Source: Aspidapion aeneum
Taxonomy: Eukaryota; Arthropoda; Insecta; Coleoptera; Brentidae
Assembly (NCBI GenBank): GCA_963576565.1
Contig: OY755039.1
Coordinates: 80,103,955-80,167,954, forward strand
Reading direction: 5' to 3'
DNA length: 64,000 nucleotides
The notes beneath the pieces are model-generated. The model saw only the letters and a program-made list of their open reading frames with translations. It did not search any database and had not been told where the DNA came from. A program made the translations under genes and the position numbers. Shown here piece by piece: positions 33,120 to 44,990 of the stretch. How positions within the stretch are numbered: position 1 is the stretch's first letter; the number at the start of each line of letters is the position of its first letter.

Positions 33120-34210
33120 AAAATATACCATAAAATTACATTAAATTTATATTTCTCTGAGAAAATTACAAAAAACAGTAAATAACTGAAAAAATTTAAA
33201 TTTACGCATTTAAGGAAAAATAAATTGAGTTTCACGACCAATTTTAACATATGACAAAATGCCGGGAAACCAACGTAAATATACTAATATGTCTTAACTT
33301 TCTTGAATTACAGAATTACAAGGCCATAACTAGGAAGGGGATCAAGGGTAATCAAAATTGCACAATACATTATGCAAACTTTTATTGAAATTTTTTAATC
33401 CTTCTCAGAAATTTTTTCTTGCTTACGGCCCTGGCGGTTTTTAAATAACAAAAGGTATAAACGATATATACCAACCAAAGTACAAGCTACAAAATTTGAT
33501 TTTCTTAACTTCTTAAAAGTATCACGATCTATATACCTTAAAAATGAATAAAATCCCATAAACTTTGTGAATATTGAGGCTTTCTATAATATGTAGGTAA
33601 TTTCACAAATATTTTGTAAAAATCAAATTACAATATATAAACAAATATATAAATTTTACAAAAAACTTGCGACATTACAAATATCTTCTTACAAGTTTTG
33701 CCCAAAAATTAGTTTCTAATGCAAGTTAGGCAAACTGTAGTGGTTTATAGTTTGGTAATATAAACTAACAAAAATTAAAAATGTACTCTGATAATCTTAT
33801 GTAATTTTATAAAAAAATGTGTAATAAATAAAACTAGTGTGGCCGTAATTTTTTTTTAATAAAATTTACATACCATAAGCAATTCTGCAAAGTAATTTAC
33901 AAATCTCTTTTTTCTGTGTGCAACTTTAATTTAAAGCTCTGGAATTTGTGCCTTGCCTTCGATCTATATTTACGCGAGACGACGAAACCTACCCTTCTTT
34001 TAGTCACGTGACTTTCAATTTAACTCTCTTACATATGACCACATGACTGAAGTAAATCGAGCACTACGCCAACAGCATTCGTTTTTAGACTAGTTATTTG
34101 GTCGTTCTATCTAACCAAAACAGTTTTGGTATTGGATTGCGCGCGCATTTGAATTTCTCGCACGGTTATATGACTGTCGAATGTGATGATGGAACGGACT
34201 CATTCCCAAC
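33120..34210. repeat. Dispersed repeat, copy 2 (uninterrupted)
   Basis: This copy is collinear with 1-486, 1661-1925 and 8759-9245 and has neither the DUF7869-type element nor the BEL element. It therefore provides the empty site for both (near 33465 and 33715). No gene is seen. Confidence 0.75.
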
Positions 34211-34457
34211 CTACCTACTATACCATTTAGTCGGTGGGTTGGTACTTAAGAAGGTAGTATAGTGATTGCCTTGCTATAAATAACATGTGCAGAATTTAAG
34301 CAATATAATTTTTAGTAACTACTTTTAAACATCCGAAATTTTAAAAAAAAAATTGTCAGACATGTTGTAAGTTATTTAGGATTTTTGATTAGGTACGAAC
34401 TTTTATATATACCTGTTTGAAATATTTTTCAATTCAAGTATATTCTATTATTGTGTA

Positions 34458-34671
34458 CAGTGGCGTATATAGAAAAAAGTTTCGAAGTGGGCCCGGGGCA
34501 GTTTGGGGGTGGGCCCGGGGCAGTTTGGGGGGGGGGGGGCTCAAGACCCCATGAGGCCGTATTTTATGCTATTTGTTGTTTGTATTCAGGAAATATGTGG
34601 AAAATATCTAAAAAAATCTTAGCTTCGGGGGGGGGGCCCGGGCCCCCAGCTCCCCCTTATATACGCCACTG
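34458..34671. mobile_element. hAT-like MITE with CAGTGGCGTATATA ends
   Basis: It starts cagtggcgtatata and ends tatatacgccactg. Flanks attgtgta (34450-34457) and attgtgtg (34672-34679) match at 7 of 8 bases. The inside holds repeated ggcccggggcagtttggg and a nine-G run. It is related in style, though not in length, to 31337-31613. Confidence 0.8.
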
Positions 34672-35217
34672 ATTGTGTGCAAACAGTTATCAAAAGGCAT
34701 TTTATCTCTTACTATAATAAAAATTATTAGTTTAATAATGTAAAAATTTTTTCGTTTAAAAAAGTTCGTAGTTCGTTATCTCTTATTATTATCACTATGC
34801 AAATATACATTTAAATTATGTCTGCATTAGAACCTGGACTAAAATTATATCTTGAATTTAATTTTTGTTGTTTTTTAGCACACAAAAGGAGAACTGACAA
34901 ATTAAATGTGCTTTTTTTCAAAAAATTACGTTTTAAAATGACTTTTGAGTGGTGTCAAAATGTGGAACTTTCGAACTAATGGAGAAAGTAAAATTTATCT
35001 AATAGCAGGCCTTCATTCGGTAAGTGTATGTCACTTTAATAAATTTATTACTAACAATAACTGACAAAAATTATACATCACCAACCTTTCTCAAACAAAC
35101 TAGCGTCCCTAAATAATTTGACAGTTTATATTTCCCACATAAAAGTAACTACTTTTATTTCGCAAACGAAACACAAAAATAAAAAGTACAAGAATTTTTA
35201 GCCGAAGAATAAAAAAA

Positions 35218-35292
35218 CATTGATTTAATGTACATAAACATTAATACAATGCACAAGTTCATTGATTCAATGAGTTTTACATTGAAACAATG
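35218..35292. repeat. Four 13-bp palindromes at about 21-bp spacing
   Basis: CATTGATTTAATG, CATTAATACAATG, CATTGATTCAATG and CATTGAAACAATG start at 35218, 35239, 35260 and 35280. The spacers between them differ. The repeat distance equals two DNA turns. CATTG/CAATG half-sites resemble SOX-type sites, but no factor is implied by the sequence alone. Confidence 0.6.
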
Positions 35293-35816
35293 TATTTTGT
35301 TCATCGGCCGATACCAATAAAATCAATAAACAAATTTATTAATATTCCGTAGTTTTTCGTTCGTGTAAGACGCAATTTTGGTTCATTCAACTAGAAAAAA
35401 AAATGGCGCTATTCCTAGTCCAATCAAATGCTGCTGTATCGAAATTAAAAATATTTACAGGGGTATCGTCGCCATTTTGTAGCAAATTTTTTAAATTTCG
35501 TTATTTTGTATTTCTTCTCGACCTTGTACTTTTTTCAGAAGCCGTTCACGAAATCACCTTGTACTTACTAAGATTCCGCGCACTTGCCGCTTCTCGAGCG
35601 TGATAGGGATCTCCTTGCGAGTGCGCATTACCGTAAAAAAAATTAAAAAATAAATAAATAAATAAAAATACCCTGTATTCACATAAATTCCTAAAATTTA
35701 AGTAACTCAATTTAAAATTTAAAAAAGTATCCGAAAAACAACCCAGACATACAATAGTACAGGGTAAAAAACCAAAATCTGCGTTTTCGTAAAATCGCAA
35801 AATTTTCTTTATATAC
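35293..35816. other. Unassigned stretch left of the large TIR structure
   Basis: Weak inverted ends taccctgta (35661) and tacagggta (35758) may mark a 108-bp MITE. The frames on both strands lack motifs. Confidence 0.35.
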
Positions 35817-36009
35817 CAAGAGCCGGTGACACAGAACTCTACGTTATCCATACCAAAATAATTCACCGTCAAATAGTGTCATATTATCCTTCAAATATAT
35901 GTGCCTACTTTAGTTAATAACGAGACGTGGTCTGAAGTCGTTAATTAAGCGAATTGTATGAAAAGATTTACAGGTGCGTTAACATTTTATAGTATCAGTT
36001 TAGACTCTA

Positions 36010-37060
36010 TTGCAATTATGTCATATAAACATATTTATAAAAATATCATGAAGCTGCCGCACCTCACTCCAGCTGGAGGACAGGCACACGCTCTTAATGT
36101 AATAGACAGGTAAAAGTAAACTCACATAAACACAAAACAAAATAACTTTTACAGTAAATGTGTCATTTATACCTCTCCTTTATAAATCCTTCATGCTGCC
36201 TCAAGTTGCCTTATCCCCAGTCAGGTAACACCTGCCTCACACTGCACTTTTTTTTAGATAAACTACCTTACTAAATACCAAAATAGCTTTTATCTAATTA
36301 GTGTCAAATGAAGCTATTACTAATATAATAGTTAACAATCTTCAACCAAAACTGAAAAGAGGAACGTCACGCCTCCTTAAAGCAATTACATATGAACCAC
36401 ATACCTATATCTTTAACTAACAAATTAAATTTTGTTACATAGGTGTCATAAAAATGTCCTTATTGTTAAATGAGTATGCTGTCTAAATTTTACTTGACTA
36501 GATATGAGGCACACCGCCTGAAAGCAATTATTTAATTAGACTACATTTACATTAGAATGTATCATGGTATTTATTATGATAAACATGCCATATGAACCTC
36601 TTTTATATAAAAATACTATGCTGTCAAATCATCTTTGGATCAAAGACCTCACATACCTCCTCTGAAGATTGGTTATGTATTTAGCCGATATACATCATGA
36701 GATACCAACCAGATTTTTCTTTTATTCGGTTCAAATGTGATAAAGTATTATAAGGTAATGATGCTGCCACTACCTCTTTTGACGTATCGAAAGGCACATT
36801 TATTTTAAACTTTTTAAGTTTCATCTACATGAGGTATTAAATGTTTTGACTTTGATACCATGTTAATACCCTGATTATTAAATTACTATGCTAACAAATT
36901 TTTTCTTAACAATAGGTGAGGCACACATTGTGAAATAAATGATTTACTTTACTTTACTTACTTCATTTACCTTAGAACATACCAAGTTAATTATTTTGAT
37001 AAATATGTTATATAAAAATACTAGTAATTAATTTATATGAAAGAAGTTTTTTAAAAATGG
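36010..37060 (-). repeat. Left subterminal tandem array (degenerate)
   Basis: About seven degraded units recur at 117-167 bp spacing, mostly near 140 (landmarks: 'atgctg(c/t)c...' near 36050, 36191, 36477, 36614, 36756, 36886). They contain 'ccatatga', 'actatgctg' and 'cctcac.acct', the reverse complements of the right-hand unit. Confidence 0.6.
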
Positions 37061-37072
37061 GTTTTAAATACC

Positions 37073-37280
37073 AGTTTGACTACCTTAAATACGGAATACT
37101 CATTTTCTTACCCTTTATTGTTATTGCTTGGGTATACAATGCAGTGTAGATCTCTCTTATATCTAGACCACAGAGGTGTAGGTATCTTACAGTATGGTCA
37201 CTCCTATCATAAGGCATTTTCACTCGCAACACGCCGTCCAGCACATGGAACAACAGGACTTTGCCCTCTGGATGCAAACA
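37073..37280 (+). other. Possible exon: open frame ending at a consensus splice donor
   Basis: After ataccag (37066-37072) a plus-strand frame stays open to ...GCAAACAG|GTAAGT (37275-37286), a good donor. The translation (GYTMQCRSLLYLDHRGVGIL then further residues) matches no family I know, and the minus strand is also open over nearly the same span (37080-37277). It may be an exon of the host or of the large element, or chance. Confidence 0.25.
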
Positions 37281-37286
37281 GGTAAG

Positions 37287-38257
37287 TTTTTATTGAACAC
37301 ACACAGATTTACTTGCTCATAGTTTTGTTTAGGGCTTGTTATTACACTTCGAATTTTTTTAATAACAATTTTATTAGTGTTCTAGTTTAAATTTTATAAA
37401 AGAGAATACATGTTTTTTAAAAACATGGGCTAGAAGACTGTCCAACATTTTGTAAAATATATTTTATAAAACATATTTGTCAAAGATCTTTAATAGCGTA
37501 ATTCTAGCTCAAATAGTTCATAAGTTTTTCTGATAGGTCTTTCTTTAATTGTAAATATATATTTTTTCGTAGAGTTAAAAAAAATGAAGATATTTTGCAA
37601 TTTGCTTACATAGGGCAGAGTATAAAACGATTAAGCTTTTCTTATTGTAAATTACAAAAAAATTTGCCCCTAGGGGGCCTGTTTATCGGCTTCAATTTTT
37701 TTTTGTATAGCAGACCTGGGGGCATTTGTATGAGCTTCCAATTTGGTAAGACATAGTTGTGTAGGTGCAATAGTTTAGAAGATATAAATAATCTAAAAAC
37801 ACATTTTGCAAACTTCCGGCCCCTAGGGGTAAAATATGTAATTTTTCTTGACAGAAAAAGAATAAGTACGTGAAGGCCGATGTGCGCGCAAAGTTAATTT
37901 AATTAGTCCAGCTTAAAGTGTTCAGAATTGAAAAAATATTTTGACACCCTAACTTTACTTTTTGACTGAAACAATTTTGGGTCTGTTAACAGGTTAGGCA
38001 GTGTTGGTGGGATCATTGGTAATATGTAAACTATGGCCGCACCCTATTTATAGTATTTCCAATAAGGCTACATTTCAGAAAAGTTTCTGTCCCAAAATTA
38101 TTTTATGTGGTGAAAAACTTATGTAGAGCGTATGCGCTTTACAGGTATGCATTCATCAATCAACTGTGGTGCTTTGCCGACTTTACCTCGATGTTTAAAA
38201 ATGCGTTTCATTTTTAATTACAAGTTTAGGTCGTTTTATACTGTTGTCACTAGTAAT
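37287..38257. other. Unassigned stretch
   Basis: Small mirrored gcccctaggggg/cccctaggggt phrases near 37666 and 37820 are the only structure seen. Confidence 0.35.
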
Positions 38258-38393
38258 ACCACTAGAGGTTAAATTATTTCCGGAAATTTTTTCAAGATAA
38301 TGAATATTTTTAAATATAATAATTTTCTAAAAATATTCATTAGCGAGAAAAAATTTACGGATTTAATTTAACCTCGCCTGGTATTCGGTAAGA
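38258..38393. repeat. Hairpin element
   Basis: ataccactagaggttaaatt...gataatgaatattt pairs with aaatattcattagcg...aatttaacctcgcctggtat; arms are about 58 bp around a short AT loop. Confidence 0.65.
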
Positions 38394-38624
38394 ACATTCC
38401 ACACCAAATTGAATAAATTTAAAATCCATTTTTTGACTCACAACAATGCCAATTTTTTCTTCGACGAGACACCAGCAAAACATATACAGTTTTGATTGAC
38501 TTGATTATTTAGTTACTATGGCAACTAATATTTTGTCATTCTGCCTACCTAAATTAAAAACTAAAAGCTGAATTATTATTTTTATTACTAGAATAAGAAA
38601 AGTTGAAAATTTTGTTTATTTCAT

Positions 38625-38626
<2 letters not shown>

Positions 38627-38672
<46 letters not shown>
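38627..38672. repeat. (AT)n microsatellite
   Basis: An uninterrupted AT run of about 22 units. Confidence 0.95.
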
Positions 38673-38674
<2 letters not shown>

Positions 38675-39482
38675 CGTTCATGAATAAATTTAGTTTCGTC
38701 GCAGTTTCAGCACCAATAGGATTAATTTCTACTTATTGTAGTTTCATAAAAATAGCAGTCCAGAATGTAAAATATTATATTCTCTTATTTTAGATCAATT
38801 TTGTATTACATCGAGTGGTAGAAAATTATAATTTTCACAATCAACAACAACACATTCAGTTCGCTCGCAGTTTCGTCACCAATGGAATGTTAACTTACAT
38901 GTTACAAACTTTTTTTTAATTTCCCGTTTATCCAAATCGACTAATAATAGTCCAAAGAATCATTTTCATGCAAAAAATCGTTATATAGTGCGTTTTGACA
39001 AGCGAGGTAAAACGTAGTAGAACCACGATTTATTTTGAAAAAAATCTGGGGGCACCGCAGTGCCCCGCCAAGTTCGCCGAATCTGCGATATATCATCTTT
39101 TCTTAAAACATTTTAGCCCATATTTAACATATGTAAACTTTACTTCGGAATGAGCTACGAAAGTCAAACTTCCAAACTTACTTTTTTCGGAATATCATTT
39201 TCGCGTACTTGTCTTTTTTACATGAGATGTTTTTGTTATGATAAATTTGATTTTGATAAGTTTGTCGCGTCTCTAATTCTTTGGAATATGTCATACATAC
39301 AGGGTCTCTAGTTTATATGTGCTTAATTGCTTCGAAGTAAAAAAAAGTTTTATAAAGGATTAACACTACTGATTTGCGCCGCTGTGAAGCCTCTGCGTTC
39401 CAACTCACCATTTGATAAAAACGGCCCGAAAACTTCTATTTGCGTTTCAACTGCATGTTGCATTAAAAGTTTGTGTAAGTGC

Positions 39483-40258
39483 TGATGATCCATAAAAACA
39501 TCGAAAAAAGTTTTGTCGAAACGTAAAATGATCGAAAAAAATTTTTTGGACCGTAATTAAGTCGAAAATAACAAACAATCGAAAGTAAAATAGACTAAAA
39601 AAATTTAGAAGAAACGTAGATTTGACGATCCGTAAAATTATTGAAGATATATAGTTGAAACGTAAAAGCATCGAAACAGAGTTCAGTCGAAAACGAAAAA
39701 ATAATTGAACCGTAAAAAAGTAAAATCGCAAAAAGGCCAAACCGTTTAAAAATAAAAGAGCAGAAAGCAACTCAAGGAAGATGTATTGTTGTTGATCCGT
39801 AAAGTTGTCGCAAATAATTTAAACGAATAGTAGTTTTGTCGATCCGTTAAAATGTCGAAAATGAAAGGCTCGATACGCAATGGAGAAAAGACGCAAAATC
39901 ATCGAAACGTAGTTTTGTCGAAATGCAAAAAGATCGAACCGTAGAAAAGTCGAAAATGAAGGTGCGATGTTGTCAAATTTAGCAAAATTTCTTGGTTAAA
40001 TTCATGGAACTGGCGCTGACCGGTTAGGTTTTGACAGGCTCTTAAGTTAGGCGAGTATGATCTAACACTACATTTGGTAACATCGGTAGTTTCTTGCAGC
40101 TGAGTTATATAATCGATGAGTTTTCGTTCGACTTTTTTTACAGTTTGGCCTGTTTTAACATAATTACGTTTCGATGAATTTTGCGTCTCTTCTTCATTGC
40201 GTATCGTGCGTTTAATTTTCGACCATATTATTTTCGACATTTTTACGGATTGACAAAA
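39483..40258. repeat. Foldback built of degenerate CGTAAAA / TCGAAA phrases
   Basis: From 39483 the plus strand alternates 'ccgtaaaa' and 'tcgaaa' phrases roughly every 30-35 bp for nearly 480 bp. The right part (40120-40258) carries the inverse phrases (tttacgg, tttcga), and the outer ends gatccataaaaacatcgaaa and its near-inverse pair. The ORFs at 39447-40240 translate this repeat and are not genes. Confidence 0.55.
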
Positions 40259-40981
40259 GTATGTTTGCCTTAAATTGCTTTTACTACGTTTTGTTCAAAT
40301 TGTTTTCATCTATTCTATTTTCTACTCTTTGTGTGCGCTCGCATTAGGATTTTTCGTACTTGTCGTACTGGCCGAGAAAAGCTTGCTATTCTCGGGTACT
40401 GTTTTACAACCATTCCGTTAGCCAGCCCCTAATATATTCAAAAATAAAGAGCTCAACATATTGTTTGTCATTTTTAAAATTCTAAGCTGAAACCTGCGTT
40501 TCATTCGCTCTTGAGAAAAGTGTTTAACCCAATAGTCCGGAGCCTAAGCCACTTTTGTCTGCATCTTTGCTTACCGTAATGAAACTTGGCACGGTCATAG
40601 TACAACACTATAGTATTATTTCACGAAGTGGTGCTCATCCCGAACCCAGTGTAGAGCAAAGATACAGGGTGTTTTATTTTTAATTGCATCTATCTCATTA
40701 AAATTCTTTATAAAATTCAAATGTAAACCTAGAGCAATGAAACTTGTGACGTATTTCACGTTACATTAAAATGTTACCTGTTGGAATGGATCGCCTTGGA
40801 TTTGGCTAGTTGGCCATAACTAAAATGAACCAATGGGAAGTGGGGCTAAATTTATTAAGATAAATCTTCATGTTAAAATATTGAATTAAATAAACAAAAT
40901 TTAAATTTAAAACTTAGTTTATTAATAATTAAACGTTTTAAATAACGTTATATGGTGGCAACCTAGAAGAACCCAAGTGCA

Positions 40982-42316
40982 ATGTCGAATTTACAACCGC
41001 CAAAGCCTTTTGAACCAGGAAATAATCCAGCAGAAAACTGGGAAAAATGGAGACAATTAGTGGAGATATATTGGATTGCGGGCGATTTAGAATCAAAATA
41101 GGTACAACATGCAACCCTTCTCCATATTATGGGTGAGGAAGGAATAAACTTGTTTAATACCATGGAATTCGTTGCACCAACAGGAGAGAATGGTCAACCC
41201 CAGGATATTGAAAATGTATTGACTGTAAAAATGATATTAGAGGCTTTTTCCATGCATTACTCTCCTTTTAAAAACGAGACTTATATCAGATATATATTTT
41301 TTACCACAAATCAAGCAGAGGGTCAGACTATTGATGACTATGTTGTAGATCTAAGGAAAAAAGTAAAAGATTGTGGATTTGAAGGCTTGACAGATTCTTT
41401 AATACGTGACAGGATTGTTTGTGGTATAAGAAATAACAGTTTAAGAGAAAAATTATTAAAAGTACAAAAATTAGATTTGCCAACATGTATACAAACTTGC
41501 AGGGCTGAAGAAGAAGCTATAAAACAAGTACAAAAGATGTCAAAGTTATCAGTTGATGTGCCAGTAGATGCTGTAAAAACCAAATCAGCATATGAAAAGA
41601 AAGGACAGTTTATCTGCAAGCGGTGTACTTTTAATCATGAATTTGGAAAATGTCCTGCAATGGGGGAAACCTGTGGAAAATGTGGAAAGCCCAATCATTT
41701 TGCAAAAGCTTGTCGTGCTAAAATAAATGTTAGTAATGTGAACAAGGACGACAATCAACAATGTGTTAAAAGTGATTTACCTAACTCAACAAACAAAAAT
41801 AGTACAAGTCACATAAATAGTACAAGTCACATAAATAGTGTAGATTTCAAGATAGGAGCAGTATATCAAAAAGTTAATGTAATAAATTCTAGCTCAGAAT
41901 GGCTTAAGGATATCAGACTAGAGGGAAAGTTGATAAAATTTAAAATTGACACTGGAAGCCAAGCAAATTTGTTATCTAAAAAGATATATGAAACACTAGA
42001 AAGGAAACCCAGAATCAATTCTACTGTAAGTAACCTCATATCATATACTAGAAATCAAATTCAAGTTGTAGGAACATGCATGTTGACCTGTCAAATAAAA
42101 GAAATCATTAAGCCAGTGGAGTTTTTTATTACAGAAGAGGAATTTCAGCCGTTGTTAGGCTTACAAACTATAGAAGAACTGGAAATTCTAAAAACAGTTG
42201 ATAATACAAATATGAGCATTGACCTTACTAATAAAAAAAATTCATGTGAAACTTTAGTTGAAAAATACCATGATGTTTTTGAAGGTATTGGTTGTGAAGG
42301 ACAACTTATAAAATAA
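40982..42316 (+). pseudogene. Gypsy-type Gag and protease
   Basis: The frame opens at 40982 (MSNLQPPKPFEPGNNPAENW), hits TAG at 41099, and continues in the same phase. It holds the capsid-like region (YIRYIFFTTNQAEGQTIDDY), zinc knuckles CKRCTFNHEFGKC and CGKCGKPNHFAKAC, and protease motif KIDTGSQANLL with DTGS at 41948-41959. A short direct repeat, tagtacaagtcacataaa, sits at about 41810-41845. The frame ends at TAA 42314-42316, where the downstream RT reading continues one base earlier in phase. Confidence 0.8.
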
Positions 42317-42885
42317 ATTTATTTGACAATGCAGAACCATCAAGAGCTAGATGTCGTAGAATTCCTAGACCATTACTATCTAAAGTGGAAGCTGAGCTAA
42401 AACAAATGGAAAAAGATGGCATTATAGAAAAAATAGATGAAATAACTGACTGGGTACATCCTATTGTTGTGGTAATGAAACCAGATCAATCAGTAAGAAT
42501 TTGTATGGACCCACGGCCGCTGAATAAGTTTATTTCAAAAAATAACACACATTTATCATTAATTCCAGAAACATTTGCAAATTTGGCTGATTCTAAATAT
42601 TTTACTGTGTTGGATGCTAAATCTGCCTTTCACCAAATCCCACTTGATCCTCAAAGCTCAAAATTATGTACAATAATTACTCTATTTGGAAGATGGAAAT
42701 ATAAACGTTTACCATATGGTTTGAGCTGTGCATCAGAAGCATTTCAGGAAGAAGTTTTAAGACTACTAAAAGGTATTCAAGGTGCTGAAGCATATGCTGA
42801 TGATATTTTAGTGCATGCACCAACTCTGGAAGAGCATAATAAGATCTTGGAAAAGTTGTTGAGAGAGCAAGGGAGAGAAATATAA
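42306..42885 (+). pseudogene. Gypsy-type reverse transcriptase segment
   Basis: The frame is open from about 42306 in this phase. It contains the usual RT blocks (DPRPLNKFI, VLDAKSAFHQIPLD, LPYGLSCASEAFQ) and the catalytic YADD at 42793-42804. It stops at 42885; the reading continues in the next phase near 42866. Confidence 0.85.
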
Positions 42886-44915
42886 AATTTAAAGAAAATA
42901 AGACCCAGCTGGGGGTTACGTCAGTGACTTATTTAGCTCATAAAATTTCGGAAGGAAAACTTGAAATATGTCAAGAAAAAGTTGAAGCAATCATGGACTT
43001 AGAAAAACCGAAGAATAAGAAAGAGCTACAGATGTTTTTGGGTGCAGTAAATTTTTGGTCAAAGTATATACCGAACATGTCCCAAGAAACAGCAACATTA
43101 AGGTCACTTTTAAAAAACAATACTGAATGGATATGGGATAAAAATCATGATGACTGTTTTTTAAACTTAAAATATTTGATATGTAATGCCCCAGTGTTGT
43201 CAATATTTAAAGACAGTAAAGATGTGTTAATAGCAACAGATGCTAGCAAAGAATCAATTGGAGGGGTACTTATGCAGAATAACCACCCGATAGCATACTG
43301 TTCTGCTGCACTAAGTGAAGCTCAAACAAGATATTCAGTAATTGAGAAAGAGTTACTGGCAGCAACAGTAGCTTGTGAACATTATCATTATTACATATAT
43401 GGTAGAAAAGTTAAAATTCAGACAGATCACAAACCCCTATTAGGTCTAATTAACAAACCAATTGATGACTTGTCCCCAAGATTACAAAGCATGGTAATAA
43501 GATTAATGAAATATGATGTGACATTGGAATATGTACCTGGAAAAAGTAATCACATTCCAGATGCATTATCAAGACTTAAAAGAAAAAATCAAAAATCAAT
43601 TCAAGGGGAATTAACAGATTATATGGTACAATCAGTTGTGGTAGGATCAAAGCAACGGATTGATGAACTTAAAGAAGAAACCATGATAAACTCTGAAATG
43701 CAGCAAGTCCTGTACTATATAAGAAATGGTTGGCCCAGACGTTTAAATAGTGTATCATTAGAAGCCAAACCATATTTCAACTGTAGATATAAATTATTTG
43801 AAAAAGATGGATTTATTTTCAAGCAAAAACAATTGGTTATACCACCATCACTAAGAAAAGAGATGATTGAACGAGCACATTTTGGTCATATGGGTATAAA
43901 TTCATGTATTCGTAGAGCCCAAGAAGCATTGTATTGGCCAGGTATGAGTACAGAAATTAATAATTATGTAACAAGCTGTTTGACATGTCAAAAAAGAAGC
44001 AGGAGTAACTATAAAGAACCTTTACATCCAACACCACTTGCTAATTATCCATGGGAAAGGATTGGAACAGATTTTCTTAAAGCAAATGGAAAAGAATACC
44101 TATTGATTACAGACTATTACTCAAAGTTTTCAATTTTAGAACCAGTAAAATCTACAAGTGCAGCAAGTTTTATTCCAATAATGCAAAGATGTTTTGTTAA
44201 TCATGGATTACCAACCGAAGTCAGATCTGATAATGGCCCACCATTTGATTCATTTGAAGTCAAAAAATACTTTGGTGGACTAGAAATTGAGCATAAAACA
44301 AGCAGTCCTCGTTATCCACAATCTAATGGACTTATTGAACGGCATGTTCAAACAATAGAAAACATGCTCTTAAAAGCTCCAGATGAAGATGAACAAGAGT
44401 TGGTCATGATTTACAATGCCACACCAAAGCAAGACATACCTGCTCCATTTGAACTATTTACCGGAAGAAAAATAAGAACAAACCTGCCAATAACAGAAAG
44501 CAGCCTTCAAGAAAAATGTAATGCATTAGTCCAGAATCAGTTTATTAAACACCAAGAAAAGCAAAGACAATATTACAACTCCAAAACAAGAGAAAGAAGC
44601 CCATTAAGAGAAAATTTGTTGATGCAAAAAGGTCCAAGAAATTGGGTGCCAGCCCAACTTGTCAAGGAAGATGAAAATCCAAATTCTTATTGGGTGCAAA
44701 CCAATGATGGTGGCATGTATAGAAGAAACAAGTTCCATTTAAAAAACTTAAAGTTTCCAGATAATGAATTTTATCAAAATGAGGCAGGTCCAAGTAGAGA
44801 CCACAACATACCGAACACACCAAACTTGAAACCTTCAGGTACACATAATGATCCTATGAGCCTGCCTCCAAATACATCTAGCAAAATATATTTAAAGACC
44901 TTCCGATATCATTGA
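42866..44915 (+). pseudogene. Gypsy-type RT thumb, RNase H and integrase
   Basis: The long frame begins in the RT thumb (LGAVNFWSKYIPNM), then RNase H (IATDASKESIGGVL near 43236; IEKELLA; TDHKPLLG), the integrase HHCC region (HFGHMGINS...CLTCQ, about 43879-43995), and the core with DFL (44070), SDNGPP (44227) and LIERH (about 44333). The C-terminal tail may continue a few residues in another phase to about 44968, so one more small shift is possible. Confidence 0.85.
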
Positions 44916-44990
44916 TCCAGAAGATGAAAACGAAAATCTCCTGATCCAAAGATGCTGCACAGGATAAGAAGTAAAGTTTTCGGCAATCAT

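Larger units (their letters stand above)
40982..44990 (+). mobile_element. Ty3/gypsy-type retroelement (Mag-like), no LTRs detected
   Basis: Gag, aspartic protease, RT, RNase H and integrase follow in the Ty3/gypsy order. The integrase and gag styles resemble insect 'K02A2.6-like' Mag-group proteins. Reading needs an in-frame stop to be crossed (41099-41101) and two one-base shifts (near 42305 and 42866). I searched 40300-40980 against 44916-45500 by eye and found no direct repeat that could be an LTR pair. A TGGTGGCAACC at about 40951 could be a primer-binding site. The copy is probably truncated at both ends. Confidence 0.85.

Noticed and set aside
35546..35872. An ORF here and one at 54809-55195 both begin MTVNYFGMDNVEFCVTGS
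   Set aside because: They share this start only because it lies in the identical inverted ends; the rest reads outward into unrelated flanks.
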